NCBI RefSeq assembly: GCF_047663525.1 | Contig: NC_092612.1 | Location: 2,017,501 to 2,081,500, forward strand | Reading direction: 5' to 3' | Source of the DNA: Anas platyrhynchos | Taxonomy: Eukaryota; Chordata; Aves; Anseriformes; Anatidae | Length of the DNA stretch: 64,000 nucleotides | Part shown: piece after piece, positions 11,531 to 23,520 of the stretch | Layout of the letters: the number at the start of each line of letters is the position of its first letter | Position numbering within the stretch: the stretch's first letter is position 1 | Notes under the pieces: generated by a model | Told to the model about the DNA's origin: nothing | Database searches by the model: none | The model's input: the letters and a program-made list of their open reading frames with translations, nothing else | Made by a program: the position numbers and the translations under genes

Positions 11531-13156
11531 TCACTGCTGTGGTGGCCACTGAGGCTGCAAGTGCTGCTGCTCCCCAGGGTGTTGTCCTTTGCCGTGACTG
11601 CCCTGTTGCTGCTGTCCCAGAAAAGGCTGAGCCTCAGCCCCGCTGTTGTCCTGCACCTTGGGTTTGGGGAATGGAGGTTGAGCCTGGTTGTCGGGTGTTC
11701 CCCAGGGCTTGGGATCTGGATGGGGGCTCCCACCCCACCCTGGGGGCAGCAGCTTCTGGGTCTCACCTGGGTTGGGATCCTGCCGAGAGGTCTCGCAGAC
11801 CTGGGTCTTGTTTGTGTCTTTCCCTGGTGTCCCAGAGGAACAGCTCGGGTTCTGCTCTGCTGGCTTTGTCTCCGGGCTGTGATTGGGGTTTGATGCCTTT
11901 GTCTCTTGGGCCTGGTGGCTTATTGGGTTCTGTTTTGCAGCTTTATGAGTATTTCCGTCTTGCTCTGGGGTCTCAGTATACAGGATCTCACCACTCTTTG
12001 GATCCCTTTCTGGCGCCTTGGTCTTGTCATCCTGATGGGTGCCCTGGCCCTTCTTTGGTGTCTCACCCTTCTTGGTATCCTGGTTGGTGTCCTGGCCCTT
12101 CTTTGGTGTCTCACCCTTCTTGGTATCCTGATTGGTGTCCTGTTCCTTCTTCGGTGTCTCACCCTTTTTGGTATCCTGATTGGTGTTATGGTCTTTCTTT
12201 GGTGTCTCACCCTTCTTGGTGTCCTGATTGGTGTTATGGTCTTTCTTTGGTGTCTCACCCTTCTTGGTGTCCTGATTGGTGTTATGGTCTTTCTTTGGTG
12301 TCTCACCCTTCTTGGTGTCCTGTTCCTTCTTCGGTGTCTCACCCTTCTTGGTATCCTAATTGGTGTCCTGTTCCTTCTTTGGTGTCTCACCCTTCTTGGT
12401 ATCCTGATTGGTGTCCTGTTCCTTCTTTGGTGTCTCACCCTTCTTGGTGTCCTGTTCCTTCTTCGGTGTCTCACCCTTCTTGGTGTCCTGATTGGTGTCC
12501 TGTTCCTTCTTTGGTGTCTCACCCTTCTTGGTATCCTGGTTGGTGTTCTGGTCCTTCTTTGGTGTCTCAGCCTTCTGGGTATGTTGGGTGTCCCGATCCT
12601 GCTTGGTTGCTGCACCCTCCTGCACCTGATTGCTCACCCGCTGCTCAGGGTCCTGCTGTTGGGGGGCTGCCGTCCCTGCCACGCGTGGCTCTGGCACCCC
12701 ACCTGCCTTCTCTTGCACCGTTGTCTCCTGTCCATCTTCTGGTGCCTGGCACTGCTCGAGCTGCCTGTAGCAAGCCTTGGCCACCCGGAAAACCAGGCTG
12801 AGAAACTCACTGAACTCAACCTTGCCATTGCTGTCTTCATCCAAGAAGCGCAGCACCTTCTCGATGGTGTTGGGGTCATGGGGGTTCTGCAAGGAGACAA
12901 ACAGTATCAGCAAAGCCCGTGAGCCCTTTGCACCATCTCTGTGGGACTACTTGAGCAGTCTTGGGGCAGAACCAACCCCCATGCCCCCTCCCCGTGGCTC
13001 GCCTTGCTGGATCCTCACCACTATCACGTCTGCAAACTCCTGCTCGATGAGCTGCCTCAGCTCCCCCTTGCTCAGGGCGCTGCAGTCACCGTCCTTTCTG
13101 GCATAGTTGTAGAAAACAGCGATGATGCCATTGATGTTTTCCTGGAGCTGGGCCAT
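11531..13156 (-). CDS. CRNN: Cornulin, S100-fused protein, with an in-frame premature stop
   Basis: Seen: exon 2 (13156-13019) encodes 46 residues, [20 protein letters not shown] through EQEFADVIV, and ends at a GTGAGG donor. Exon 3 starts at 12886 with [20 protein letters not shown]. The second EF-hand loop [12 protein letters not shown] is canonical (D, D, N, G, V, E). About 85 linker residues follow, then 12 short repeats of the type [16 protein letters not shown] (16 or 12 aa), then a Pro/Gln-rich tail ending QPQWPPQQ and TGA at 11533-11531. A TAG at 12358-12356 replaces the CAG found at the same place in sister repeats. As read, the product is 222 residues; without that stop it would be about 497. 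The 274 codons beyond it remain open. Known: cornulin is a late differentiation protein of stratified epithelia in the S100-fused family. Its position next to SCFN, in the same orientation, agrees with this. Confidence 0.88.
12027..12579 (-). repeat. CRNN: CRNN coding tandem repeats (12 units of 48 or 36 bp)
   Basis: Units encode KKGETPKK-x-QDTNQDT (16 aa) or the short form lacking NQDT (12 aa). The variable dipeptide is EQ, DH, GQ or DQ. Three consecutive units carry DHNT. Lys, Gln and Thr dominate, consistent with transglutaminase substrate repeats of cornulins. Confidence 0.9.
12356..12358 (-). other. CRNN: Premature TAG codon in the CRNN repeat domain
   Basis: In neighbouring units the sequence between AAT and GAT reads CAG (Gln). 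Here a single C-to-T change on the coding strand gives TAG in repeat unit 5. The frame is unchanged on both sides. It may be a real nonsense allele, a fixed truncation, or a sequencing or assembly error in a repetitive exon. Confidence 0.85.
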
Positions 13157-13660
13157 CTCCCCACAAAGTTGAGGCAGCCTGCAAGAGAAACACAGGCAAA
13201 AAGGGGCTTTTGTCGGTTTGCTTGGTTTTCAGGTAAATTACACTTGAACAATGCAGCTGGACAGGCAGAGAGGAGGATGAGCCAGAATGACACAGATAAA
13301 ATGAAACAGAATAAGGGAGGGAAAGGAGAAAGCAAGAAGGGACTTGCAGGGAAGCAAATCCCTGAAAAAAATGAAGCTTGCCGTGGAGATGGTTGGGTGC
13401 GAGGATGGGCGAGCAGTGGCCAGAGAGATGAGGGACAGCAGGAGCCAAGCTGCTGGGGGTGCAGAGAGAGAAGAAAAAAAAATAAATCCCACTTGGCTTT
13501 CTCTGGAGCAGAGCCGTGAATGCAGGGTGTCTCTAATGAACTAGAGAACAGCGTAACTCCCAACCCCTTTCCATATTTTTTCTCTAGAAGAGCTCAGCTC
13601 CAGGAAGAAGCTCTTGCTTGAGCGTGGTGGCAAAGTCCAGCAGCGTCTGTCCAGGCTTAC

Positions 13661-13731
13661 CTGGGCAGGAGCAGAAGCGCCGGCCTCGGGAGCGCGATCT
13701 GGCGCGGCCCCGCTCTCAGCAGCCTTATATA
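13661..13731 (-). promoter_or_regulatory. CRNN: CRNN core promoter and non-coding exon 1
   Basis: TATATAAG on the minus strand at 13731-13724. A GC-rich exon of about 40 bases ends CCCAG at 13661, followed by a GTAAGC donor. The matching acceptor (TCTCTTGCAG) ends at 13179, giving an intron of about 480 bases and an exon 2 that starts at 13178, 22 bases before the ATG. Confidence 0.75.
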
Positions 13732-13734
13732 CAG

Positions 13735-16700
13735 CCGAAAGTCACGGCCCGCACCTCGCAGAGGAGACACCCCATCAGCAGGGTGCCGCATCTTGCGCCC
13801 AATTACACTGTCATCCCCCTGTCTTCATTTGTCTCTTTCTCATTAACTTCGGCTCTGATGCTGTTCTCTGGAGTTAAGACATGATCCTTCCTAAGCTTGC
13901 CCCACCTGCAGACGCATTTTAGAGGAATTAAGTAGAAAAGGCTATTTTTAGTGCTGCAGGATTTAGTTTAAGGTGATGCCCAAGGAACGCCCGGGACTCT
14001 TGTCTTTGGCGAATGTGTTTGGTGAGCAAGCGATCCGAGTGACTGACACCGGGGAGGAGGCTGCCCGGGGGCGCTTGAATGGTGGATAAAGAGAAAATCA
14101 AACAAAGGTAGAAAAAATAAGGATATAGTGATGCCAAGATTAACGTGATTCCTTCCAGAAACTCCCACTTCTGGAACCCGACAGGGAGGCAGGCACCCAG
14201 CAAAGAAACCTTTTCCAACAGTGCCACCAAGTGGCACTTGGGGGGGGACAGAGGGGTGACACGGCGTGGCCAGGGTGTTGCAGTCACTGCGGTACCGGGC
14301 AGGGAAACTGAGGCACGGTGCAAGGAAGGGGCTTCTGCTCCTCCTTTGTATGTCCTTGCACTGCCATATCCCCCCTGCTGCTACAGCTGCAGTGTGATAT
14401 GAAAGTTATTTCCTAGGCAGTTTTGTGCAAGACTCTTAAGTGTTCTCGCTTTAGCTGTCTGCTTTTAAAAGTCCTTTTCTTGGCAGTAAGAGAGTCTGAA
14501 AAAAAATAGTGCTGGAAATGCACATGGCTTGTAATGTGCAAAGTGCTTCAGGAACAGACAATAAAATACAGCCAATTTTGTGTAAGGAAAAGGACTTTCA
14601 GGAAAATGCTCCAGCTTGCTTCATGCCTGGCATGGGGAGGGTTAATGGGAACCACTGTGTTTGGGTGAAATACTGGCAGGTGTGCAGGGGCACTGGGAGG
14701 GGATAAACTGGGGAGCCAAGGAGCCCCCCTACTGTAATAGGGGTGCTGCAGAGCTGGGGGGCTTTGTGGCTGTCCTGTCCCTTGGTTCCTGTTACTCCAG
14801 CAAGCTCTATCTGAAGCCCTGCCCTTTCCTTAAACCAGGAATTTTCTGATCCATCTCCACTTCCATCTCTCGTTCAGGGGCACCGGCTGCCCCCGGTTCC
14901 TGAGGCGCTGCAGGCTCGGGGCCTTTGGGAGCCTCTTCTGACGGCTTCTATTTTTTCTCCCATGCTCAAGCTTCAGCTCTGAACAGAGTTGACTTGAACC
15001 TGAATGAAGGAAGGGAATTTGAATCTTGGAAGCAATTCTAATAATCTATTGACCTGTCTGTTTGTGCGTGGGAGCACACCACTTCTCCTCTGGTGGGGCA
15101 TGTTGGCTGCTAATCCCATTAAGCTGCAGGGAGGGTGGGGGGCAATTACTGGAGGCACCTTGGAGAGGCAGAATTGCTCAGGGTGTTCTTGCAGAAGTTA
15201 TTTCTGGCCAAATCACCCAGACCCTGGGCAGGGCGTTTTCTCCCTCATAGACAACCGTAGACAATAAGAGGTTTATGTTGTGCGGGACCTCATACGTGCT
15301 TTACAAGGCAGAAAAGGTCAGGGGGTCAGATGGGACGTGAAGAAGTTGAAAGAATGAAGTGAGAACAGCATAACAGGAGGAAAGCACTGCTTGCAGGAGA
15401 GCTGGAGCTAAACGAGGAGGAACCCAGAGGGCAGGTCCTTCTGGTTAACAAAATCCCCTGGAACTCAGCGGTGCTGCGGTGAGAGGTGTGGGGAGGCTTT
15501 GCACAAGCTTGCACCTGGTTTCTAATAATCCTGGGGGTTTCAAACAGGGCTGGGGTGAGGTTGGTGACTAGAAAGGAGCTGAGCTTCCCAACAGCTCTTC
15601 CTGCAGCACAGGAGCAGTGTTTTGGCTGCTCTTTGCCACGAAAATTGCTCTGCCAGTCTGCAGAGCCTAAACTTTTTGTGCAATTTGGCTGAGGTAAAGC
15701 ACGAGCTGCAGTTTCTGTGTTTTTCCCCCAATATCAAAAGAGGCTGGCAGCCTCCGAGGCTGTGCCCCGTGTGTGAGAGGCCAGTGCTGGGAAGGCATTT
15801 GCACCACAGCTCTGATGTCAGGGCAGGATCTTGCTTTTACGTGAATGATTGTTCCTTCCCCTGTGATGCCACCTGTGCTCATGAGAACAGCAAATATTTT
15901 GGGAGCTTGCGTTTGAAGCAGCCAAAATGCACGTTAATCTGGGCTGGTTTCCCGAGGCTGGTTTACCAGGGAGGCGCGGAGGGACGGGGCAAGGCGTGGC
16001 GGGGGAGTGAGCGAGGCTGCAGCCCTGTTTGCTTGGCAACTGAGCTGCAGTGATAATCACAGATTTTGGAGGAGTGTTTGCCAAAGGAGCTCTGTCTCCT
16101 GAGCTCACCGGGAGAAAATGTGCTGGGGCACTGGGCAAACCAGCTCCTCTGGCTAGGCAGTGTGCGTTCAAACTTGGTCTGTTAGTAAAATCCTCCGGTT
16201 GCTTGCTTTAGAGTTTGGACACTCAGTTTTTCCTCATCCATCCAGTTCGCCTTTCTTCCTGCTGTGGGTTCTCTGGGCTGGGGATCTGCATGGCCACAGG
16301 GGGCTGGGGGTGATGCTGTGACCTTGGCGTGGCCATTTGGAGCGTGATTCTTGTCAGGTGGCCAGGAAAGAAGAAAGGTGTGGAAAATCTAAGTGTGTAC
16401 GGTTGCACAAGAGGCTTTAAATAATTTAGCAGCTGTTAGTGCTGTTAGCTCCAGGGTTGCAACGAGCAGGCGTCGGGCGGTAACAGCAGGGACCAGTGTT
16501 GAGCTGGTGTCTGGAACCGGGGGTGCCTGGGGGTGCGGGTTCGGTCACAGCGGTCAGGTTTCTCAACAAAAAGGGGCAGGAAATTATTGTTTGTTCCTGC
16601 ATGACTCAGGGGGGTTGTTCCTGCTCAGCAGGGAAGAGCAGAGGTGTAGGTTAGCACTGAGGAAGGAGGGAAAGTGTTACACTGAAGGTTTAACCTGATA

Positions 16701-19700
16701 AATTGTTTAAATGCACATTTTGGGGGGCTTGAAAGAGTTGGGGTTTGCTTTGGGACGTTAGAAGAAAAAGCAAAAGCCTGCTGTAGTGTCTTCACTGTAT
16801 GCAGCAACAGGAGCCAGAGGTTTGTCCACAGTTATTGTCCTTTCTGCCTGGTTTTCCCCTCTTTTTTTCTTTAATCTGTTGAGAGCAGTTGATGCTGAGG
16901 TTCCCTTTTCTTGCCTCATTGCACACACAAAGCACAATTCCCAAACTTTCCCAGAGCTGGAGCCCATTATGCAGAGAGCTTTATCACTACATCTATGTCA
17001 TTATCAGGAATTAAGCTAATTGCAATAAAATGCTTTATTTTCCTATGCTGCCTAGGCATTTCAGTAAGTTATTTCTGTTGCTGCCTTCTTTACTGCTAAT
17101 TCATTGTGACATTAAGGAGTGTAATACATCAGCTTTTCTCTAATACACATTTCTACTTTCTTACATGTTAATGAGCATATTTAACATTTCTTCAGAGATA
17201 ATTGGATTCCGAGGCTCCCTGTGGTAATGCACTGAAAGCCAGCTAGCAGTGCCTTTAATATCTAAAAGACCTTCTGCATTTGAATAATCCCACAATTAAA
17301 ATTAGGAATTAATCTCTTGGATGAAACAAAGCTTTCGAGGATACTTTGTTTTGAGGCAGTTTTAATACATATGTTAACCATAGTTACGGCGAAGTTAATT
17401 AAAATGTTCTTTTGCATTTCTACCCCAGATCTCAGAAAGGGGCACAGGTATTTCTGATTATTTTATTCCCCTTGATCCTTCTTGTGACAGCAGGATTTTT
17501 CTGTGCTTCATTTGCTCATGGCTCATCCAGATGGCTGTTTTAATGCAAAATATAGAAGTCATCTTCAAGTAAATTATTTTCTGAAGGGGCAAAGGGACTC
17601 CTGAGTTTCTTTCCTCTTCCGTACCCAGAGCTGTTTAAGTAAATGATGATAGGTGCACTGCTGTGCATGGTGTTATATGGAGAGCACATATGAATTTCTT
17701 TATTTCACGTTAAGCAAACCTTTAGTAATTAGAGATCAAGAATAAAGCTAGGAGGGAAGCAGAGGTGAGATGAGATAATTCTTCATAGCAGAAAATGTGG
17801 GATAATCTCCCCTCCCTCTGCAGGCACCTGCCTTTCTCTGCCTCCAGAAAGATGCAGGTGCAGCAAACGTGTGCACACACGACCACAGCTGTGTGTGCTT
17901 GAGTGGGCAGCCAGGACCCCAGCCCTCCCACCGGGTCTGCTGCCCACCCCCAGACCTTGCTTGGAGACATCCAGCTATGGGGATTTTTGGAAAATCCTCT
18001 TCTAAGCATTAACCAGCTTTTTGTGGCAGCGCACAGAAGGCTGGAACTCTCTCCTCTGTGCTCTTCTTCCCCTGCTGCACACGGCTGAGCTCAGAGCTTC
18101 TGCTGGGCTAGGGATGGAGGTGGCAGCAGCTTGTCCCCACCTGTCCCCAAGCTGTCCTCACGCTGTCTGCAGGGCAGGTGGGATGGGGCAGCGGCTCCCT
18201 TGTGGTCCCTCGTGGCTCTGTCTGCGAAGGCTGAGGGTCAGACCTGAGTCACCTCCTGTGGCCACGGTGGAAGTGAGTCACTGCTGGGCTCCTTCAGGCT
18301 GCTCCCCTTGGTGGTGGGGATGATTTTGGTGCCTTTCCCCGTTACCTTCCTCGCTGCCCGGCACTTCAGCGGGAGAGTTTTGCTTCTTTTTGCTAGCTAG
18401 TTTTAGATGGAAGGTGCGATTTCAGGGAATGGATTTTCTCTAGCTGGGGTGGAAAGATGCTTTCTGCTGCCCCAAACAGCAGCTCCAAGGAGCGACTGCG
18501 GGAGCATCCAGGGCAGGTGGGGAGGAAGCGATGGGGAAGGGCTGGGAGGCGGCCGTGCTGCAGGGATGGGAGCGTGTCTGCAGCAGGGGGTGGGAGGGGG
18601 CAGCGAGGACGTGTTGGGAAACTCGACCTGATGGAAACCCCACCAAGGGCAGGCTGGTGGGGTGGAGGAGCTGGCTGGATGAGGTGTGCCAGGGAGGATC
18701 AAGGCGTTGCGCTGGGCTGGCAGCCGAGCACCAGAGCACCGGAGCGGGTGCTTTGGGGCACGACAGCGCTCACCAGGCAGGGATCCGTGTGGGGTGGCAG
18801 GAGTGGGGCAGGCAGCTGCCTGCACAAATCAGGAGGGATAGGGGGGCACTGGGGGTAAAGCCAGGCTGGTGTCCCTCGTCCTGGCTGCGTTACTGATGCC
18901 ACTTCCAGCACTGCAATCCCTGACTGCCCTGCCCACTCCACTCTTATTTTCCCAGGAGATGTATAGACAGGGAAATCATCTGCTTTCTTTTAAACATTGG
19001 GATTGATCTTCCTTTAGCCTGACTTGCCCAAGAAGGACAGCTTCTATGCTCCCAGTTCTTATACCCTAACCTATTATTTGCAAGCAAATTTGGCACAGTG
19101 GTGTGGTTCAAACAAATGCTAAATTTCTACCAGTTTCACAGAAAAAAAAAAAGAAAAAAAAAAAAAGAAAAAAAAAAAGAAAAAAGGCAGTATAGCTTTG
19201 GTTAATGCTGCCACAGTAGAAAGGACCAGCCAGTTCTCCCTTTGTTGGGCTGTTGGACACAGGAGAGATGGTGGAAACCAGGCTCTACCAGTTCTGCCTG
19301 TGGGCTGCCTTGTTCCAGAGCCGTGTTTCTGTTTGCTTATGCTGCGAAGGTAAACACAGAGGAAGAAACTGGGCACTGGCAGGTGCCCAGCCAGTCTCAG
19401 GAACTTCTCCCCGTGGTGTACGTTTCTGCTGAAGTTTAGAGCAGTGCTGTATGGCAATGGAGCTGGTCACAGCCTATGGGCAAAAGCCACCTGGCCCTGA
19501 ATCCACCGAGATGCTGAACTGAAGCCTGAAAACCAGAGGGGAAAAATGGGATATAAAAAACAAAACAAAACAAACAAACAAACAAAAAAGTGAATCCAGA
19601 TCCAGTCTGATGGTGGCTGAATGCTATCTGTGTTAAATGTTTTACTTTGTGCAGCTTGGGTGTGCTGTGAAGAGTTTCCCAAGCATGCTAACGGGGTGCT

Positions 19701-22570
19701 GAGCTCTCTGCTTTCAGCAAAGGGTGGGAGGTGCTCCTTGTAGCAGTGCTTCCTGGTCTCCCCGTGCCTGGAAGCCCCTCTGGAGCTGGTGACTCAGGCC
19801 AGGGGAATGAGGACTCCAGGCTGGCACCACTCAGGTGCAGACATGCAGCAGCTGACAGGCTCTGAAGGATCGGCTTCCTCAAATGACTCACCTGGCTCCA
19901 TGGGATACGCAGTACCAGCCTTGGGGTCAGCAGAGCTGGCATTACAGCGATGCTCCTGCCTCTGGCTTGAGAATCGTGGGCAGGGAAGACTTGTAGCAGC
20001 CCGGCTCATGCTTGCTGTTCCCACAGGCTGAAGTTGATTTGGGGAATTAACAACATTTGCCCTCCGAAAGGCCAAGAGAAGGATGTTGGAGCTTGCCACC
20101 AAGTGGCTTGTGCTCCCTGACAGCAGTGCGTCCCCCAGAGGTTTCTTAGGGCAGCTTTGGGTGCTGGGTTTGGTGCCAGGCTTCTTTGTTGCCTGTTGGA
20201 TGCTTTGGGAAATGGGATTTAAGAGATGTCCCGAGAGTGCTGAGCTCCCACCCTGTGAAAATGAGAGCAGCTGAGAGGTCTGTATGCCAGCTCTCAGCAA
20301 CACTGGCTGTGCCTGAGAAATGAGGCCTTTGCCTGGGGTTTGCAAAAAGTTCGGCCAAAGCCAGGCTGGCTGGCATTTTGTCTTTTCCTTCCTCTCTGCA
20401 GGGAAGTGATAAATGACTAGCTGATATGTTCGGAATGCCACAATCACACCTAATGCCTCTTTTCCAGCTGTCCCAATTACACTCCACCCTGATGATGATG
20501 AGCTGTCACGAGGCAGAATAATGACAGACGAGTGAGGGGAGGAGATCATGGCGAGGGGAACATGAGAACTGCTAAAGGAACAGAGAGCTGGGAAAGGCAA
20601 TGAAAGGGCTGTTCATGAGTGCTGAGATGCAAACGCAGCACGTCCCCAGAAAACGTGGACCACTGAAAGGATCTATCTGGATCTGGTCTTCTTGATTTCT
20701 TGCTTTGCCATCAGCACTGCAGCCCAGGCTCAAAGCCTCTCTCTGCCACAGATTGTTTGAATTAATAAATAAATATTCACTGAAGTTACAACTGTCATGC
20801 ACAGCAGAAAAAGAGATTATTTTTTTTTTCAGGCTTAGTTTTCATGAAAAACCATCGATACCTGTGGCCCTGGGTGGTCTCACCCATTGAAGAGCTAAAG
20901 AAATCTTTGGTTGTCTTGATGAACACCTCCAGCTTCCTGAAGGCAAAGGCTCTGCCTCCAGGTTTTGTTTTGTTGTCATTGTTTTGTGCTCAGAAGCACC
21001 CAGGATGATGCCAGCAAGCTCTGAGCATCAGAGGATGGGTGTTTGCATCTCAAACTTGCCGGCACAACGCAGGCTCTGTTGGCATAGCCATAAATACTGG
21101 GGTTGCGACAAGAAGTGCCAACCAGGACGATGAGAGCGTGTAATGAGAAGTTATTTTGGTAATTGAGATCATGTTGGAGAGCACAACAATTTGTAAAGGA
21201 CAGCTTAGTAATACCGTGTCAAAGGAATATCTATCTTGTAACAATGAGCTGAGCTTATCTGACTTTGCAAGTGCACATTTGGGACTACAGTAAACAGTAT
21301 TCCTCTGGTTCATCCTAGTTATTTTTACATTACTATAGGCTATCTTCACTAATGTTTGATTTATAATTGCTTCCAAAGTCTGATACTGCAGATCTAATCT
21401 AACTCGTAAAAGAATTGTATTACAACATAATGGATAATACATATAGTTCCAGGCACGATAATCTGGCACGGTGTCTTGAGAATGAAATCTGTTGATTTAT
21501 TTACTGGGAGGGAGATGGGGTGGGTGAGGAAATAGCTGACAAACTTTTCAGATTCATGAAAATTTATTCCCTCAATCCAGTAAGCTGCAATTATTGCTAC
21601 AATATAAGGAACTCATTTAATCTCTTTGCAAATGCACGCAGCACACTAACACGTAGGGATGTTTTATTTGATGTGCATATGGAGACAGAAAAATCCTTCC
21701 TAACAGAAGACATTAAAGACCCAGCCATAATCCAATAAAACCGGCTTTCATCGAGCAGCTGTTTTGGATGCCTGAGCTGGTTCCCATCATTTTTCCAGGC
21801 TGCCCTGAGCCGGGAGCGGGCTTGATTGCAGCAAGCAGCCGTGCCAGCAAACAGAAGCCCGCAAGCGAGTGCCCCTGGGAGCATGGAGAGCCCAGGGTGC
21901 CAGCGCCAAGCAGAAGGGGGCTGCGAGAGACATCAGGCTGTGGTACCCCATCTGCAGGGCGGACAGCTGCAGAATGACTGGCAGATCCTTCTCCCCCTGG
22001 CCTTTCTATTACTCATTTTTTAAGGCTTTATCCATCTACTGCATCAGGCTGCTGCTAGTATTTAGATATATAACTCCATTTCTGGGGAATGTTACGTGCG
22101 GGGAACTTTTAATTACGCAGCATTTTACTCAGTCTTAACTGGACATTGTGCAACAAAACTTGCATTTCTCAGCATTATTCTTTGCCTGGTGTTTTCTGCA
22201 AGTTCTTCCTATTCAGCATTTGCTCTTTCTTCACCTGAAATACCTTCTGTCATTTTATATCTCCTTAAAAGACCTTTCTCGAGCTATGTTAAAATCATGC
22301 CTTTGAGCTACTTTTCTCAATATTCTCATAACAATTTCAATCTAAGAGACCATTAAAAAAGAAGATAGAAAACCCAAAGGCAAAATCCTAACTGAATTTA
22401 AGACAGATTGTGAAAGTAGTTATTTATATGTGGGAAGTAAAAAGGTTGAAGATGATGAAACGGGTCTCTGTGAATGCAATTAATATGTGCATTGCACTTT
22501 TGCCATTATTATTGCAGTTAATATTAGGCAATAAAAATAAGGGCTGTAATTATCAGATGATTGAAAAGTA
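13735..22570. other. Gene-poor interval between CRNN and the 275-aa Cys/Pro gene
   Basis: No EDC-type TATA, mini-exon and coding exon set was found on either strand. It holds a GC-rich, G-run-rich stretch near 18450-18900, an A-rich simple tract at 19140-19187, and two AT-rich blocks (about 16990-17750 and 21120-22640) with many TAAT/ATTA cores that look more like non-coding regulatory DNA than decayed repeats. A 252-codon open frame from an ATG at 20549 down to 19794 (minus) lacks EDC composition, splice context and a promoter, and I do not call it a gene. Confidence 0.5.
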
Positions 22571-22573
22571 TTT

Positions 22574-22579
22574 TTTATT
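22574..22579 (-). promoter_or_regulatory. Polyadenylation signal of the 275-aa Cys/Pro gene
   Basis: AATAAA on the minus strand, 114 bases past the stop codon. It is the first canonical hexamer downstream. Confidence 0.6.
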
Positions 22580-22692
22580 TAACGTGAAGCAATTTTCTCT
22601 CCTGTTGATACACAAGAAACTGAGAGACTCACCAGCAGAGGTCTCATTGATGCAGTGGATCCTTTCTTATCTTGTGTGCCTGCTGCTGCCGC

Positions 22693-23520
22693 TCAGTTCT
22701 TGCCTCGCAGCCAGTTCTGACACCGGGACAGACACCGCTCCACGATGGCTGCAGTGCGGGTGTTGAGGCAGAAAGATGCTCGTGGGGACGGGCAGGCACC
22801 ATCACCTTTGCCTGTGCCCTTGGTGGAGTCGGTGGCTGCAGGCTCCCCGGTGCTCTGGGGTGCGCAGGGTCCCGCAGTGCTCTGGGGCACACATGGCTCT
22901 GCACAAACCACACTTAGAGGCGTACAGGTATCCACGTGTGTAACCAGGCACTGATCGGGGCAAGGATCACCGCTGATCACAGCCTGAGCACCGCAGGGCT
23001 CCACCGGCAAGGCCGTGCAACTGCTGGGCAAGGTCTCCATGCAGGTCTCAAGCACTTCGATGGTGCAGGGTTCCATCGGTGACACGGGGTGCTGGTGAGG
23101 GAAAGTTTCCCCACATGTCCCCACGATCTCAGGACTGCAGGGTTCTATTGGCAAGGTTGTGGGCTTCACTGGGAAGCTGGTCCCTCCCTGGCTTTGTTGG
23201 AGGTCACAGGTGACAACCGCTGGACACACGCAGGTGGTGACACACGGAGATGTGCAAGAGTTGCAGGCAGGTGTCAGCTCAGGGCAGCAGGCGTCCCCAG
23301 GCACAGGGACAGCTGGAGGTGCACAGGCAGGACTCAGCTGAAGGCACACATCCAGGCATGGGGCTGCACCCTGGCATTGGCAGGGATCCACCTCAGAAGT
23401 CTGCTCCGGACAGGGATGCACATCCTGTTTGGGGCAGGTGTCTTTGTCCACTGCGGCACAGCATAGTGGGCATACGGCAGTGAGCACAGCCGCCCCCATG
23501 CAGGCAGGAGGGTGAGACAT
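22693..23520 (-). CDS. EDC single-coding-exon Cys/Pro/Thr-rich protein, 275 aa
   Basis: Seen: one open coding exon starting MSHPPACMGAAV, 21 bases after an acceptor (CTGTTTTCTTTCAG, exon start 23541), and ending with TGA at 22695-22693. The protein is rich in Cys, Pro, Thr and Val. Its N-terminal half has closely spaced Cys (for example CPLCCAAVDKDTCPKQ and CQCQGAAPCLDVC). The middle has a degenerate repeat of about 22-28 residues built on LP(I/V)EPC...ETLP. The C-terminus is Arg/Asn-rich (CLSRCQNWLRGKN). No signal peptide or known catalytic motif is visible. The gene structure (non-coding exon 1, one coding exon) and position mark it as an EDC structural protein; disulfide cross-linking in cornified cells is inferred. 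It faces away from the 719-aa gene, with about 2.4 kb between their promoters. I do not recognise a specific symbol. Confidence 0.8.
   Translation of the reverse strand: MSHPPACMGAAVLTAVCPLCCAAVDKDTCPKQDVHPCPEQTSEVDPCQCQGAAPCLDVCLQLSPACAPPAVPVPGDACCPELTPACNSCTSPCVTTCVCPAVVTCDLQQSQGGTSFPVKPTTLPIEPCSPEIVGTCGETFPHQHPVSPMEPCTIEVLETCMETLPSSCTALPVEPCGAQAVISGDPCPDQCLVTHVDTCTPLSVVCAEPCVPQSTAGPCAPQSTGEPAATDSTKGTGKGDGACPSPRASFCLNTRTAAIVERCLSRCQNWLRGKN

Noticed and set aside
11512-12922. Plus-strand frames of 338 and 429 codons over cornulin
   Set aside because: Antisense shadows of the CRNN repeats; the minus frame carries the EF-hand domain and conserved intron positions.
13072-13563. Minus-strand 163-codon frame overlapping cornulin exon 2 and intron 1
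   Set aside because: It reads through the intron out of frame with the S100 domain; the 46-codon exon 2 is set by conserved SFTP architecture.
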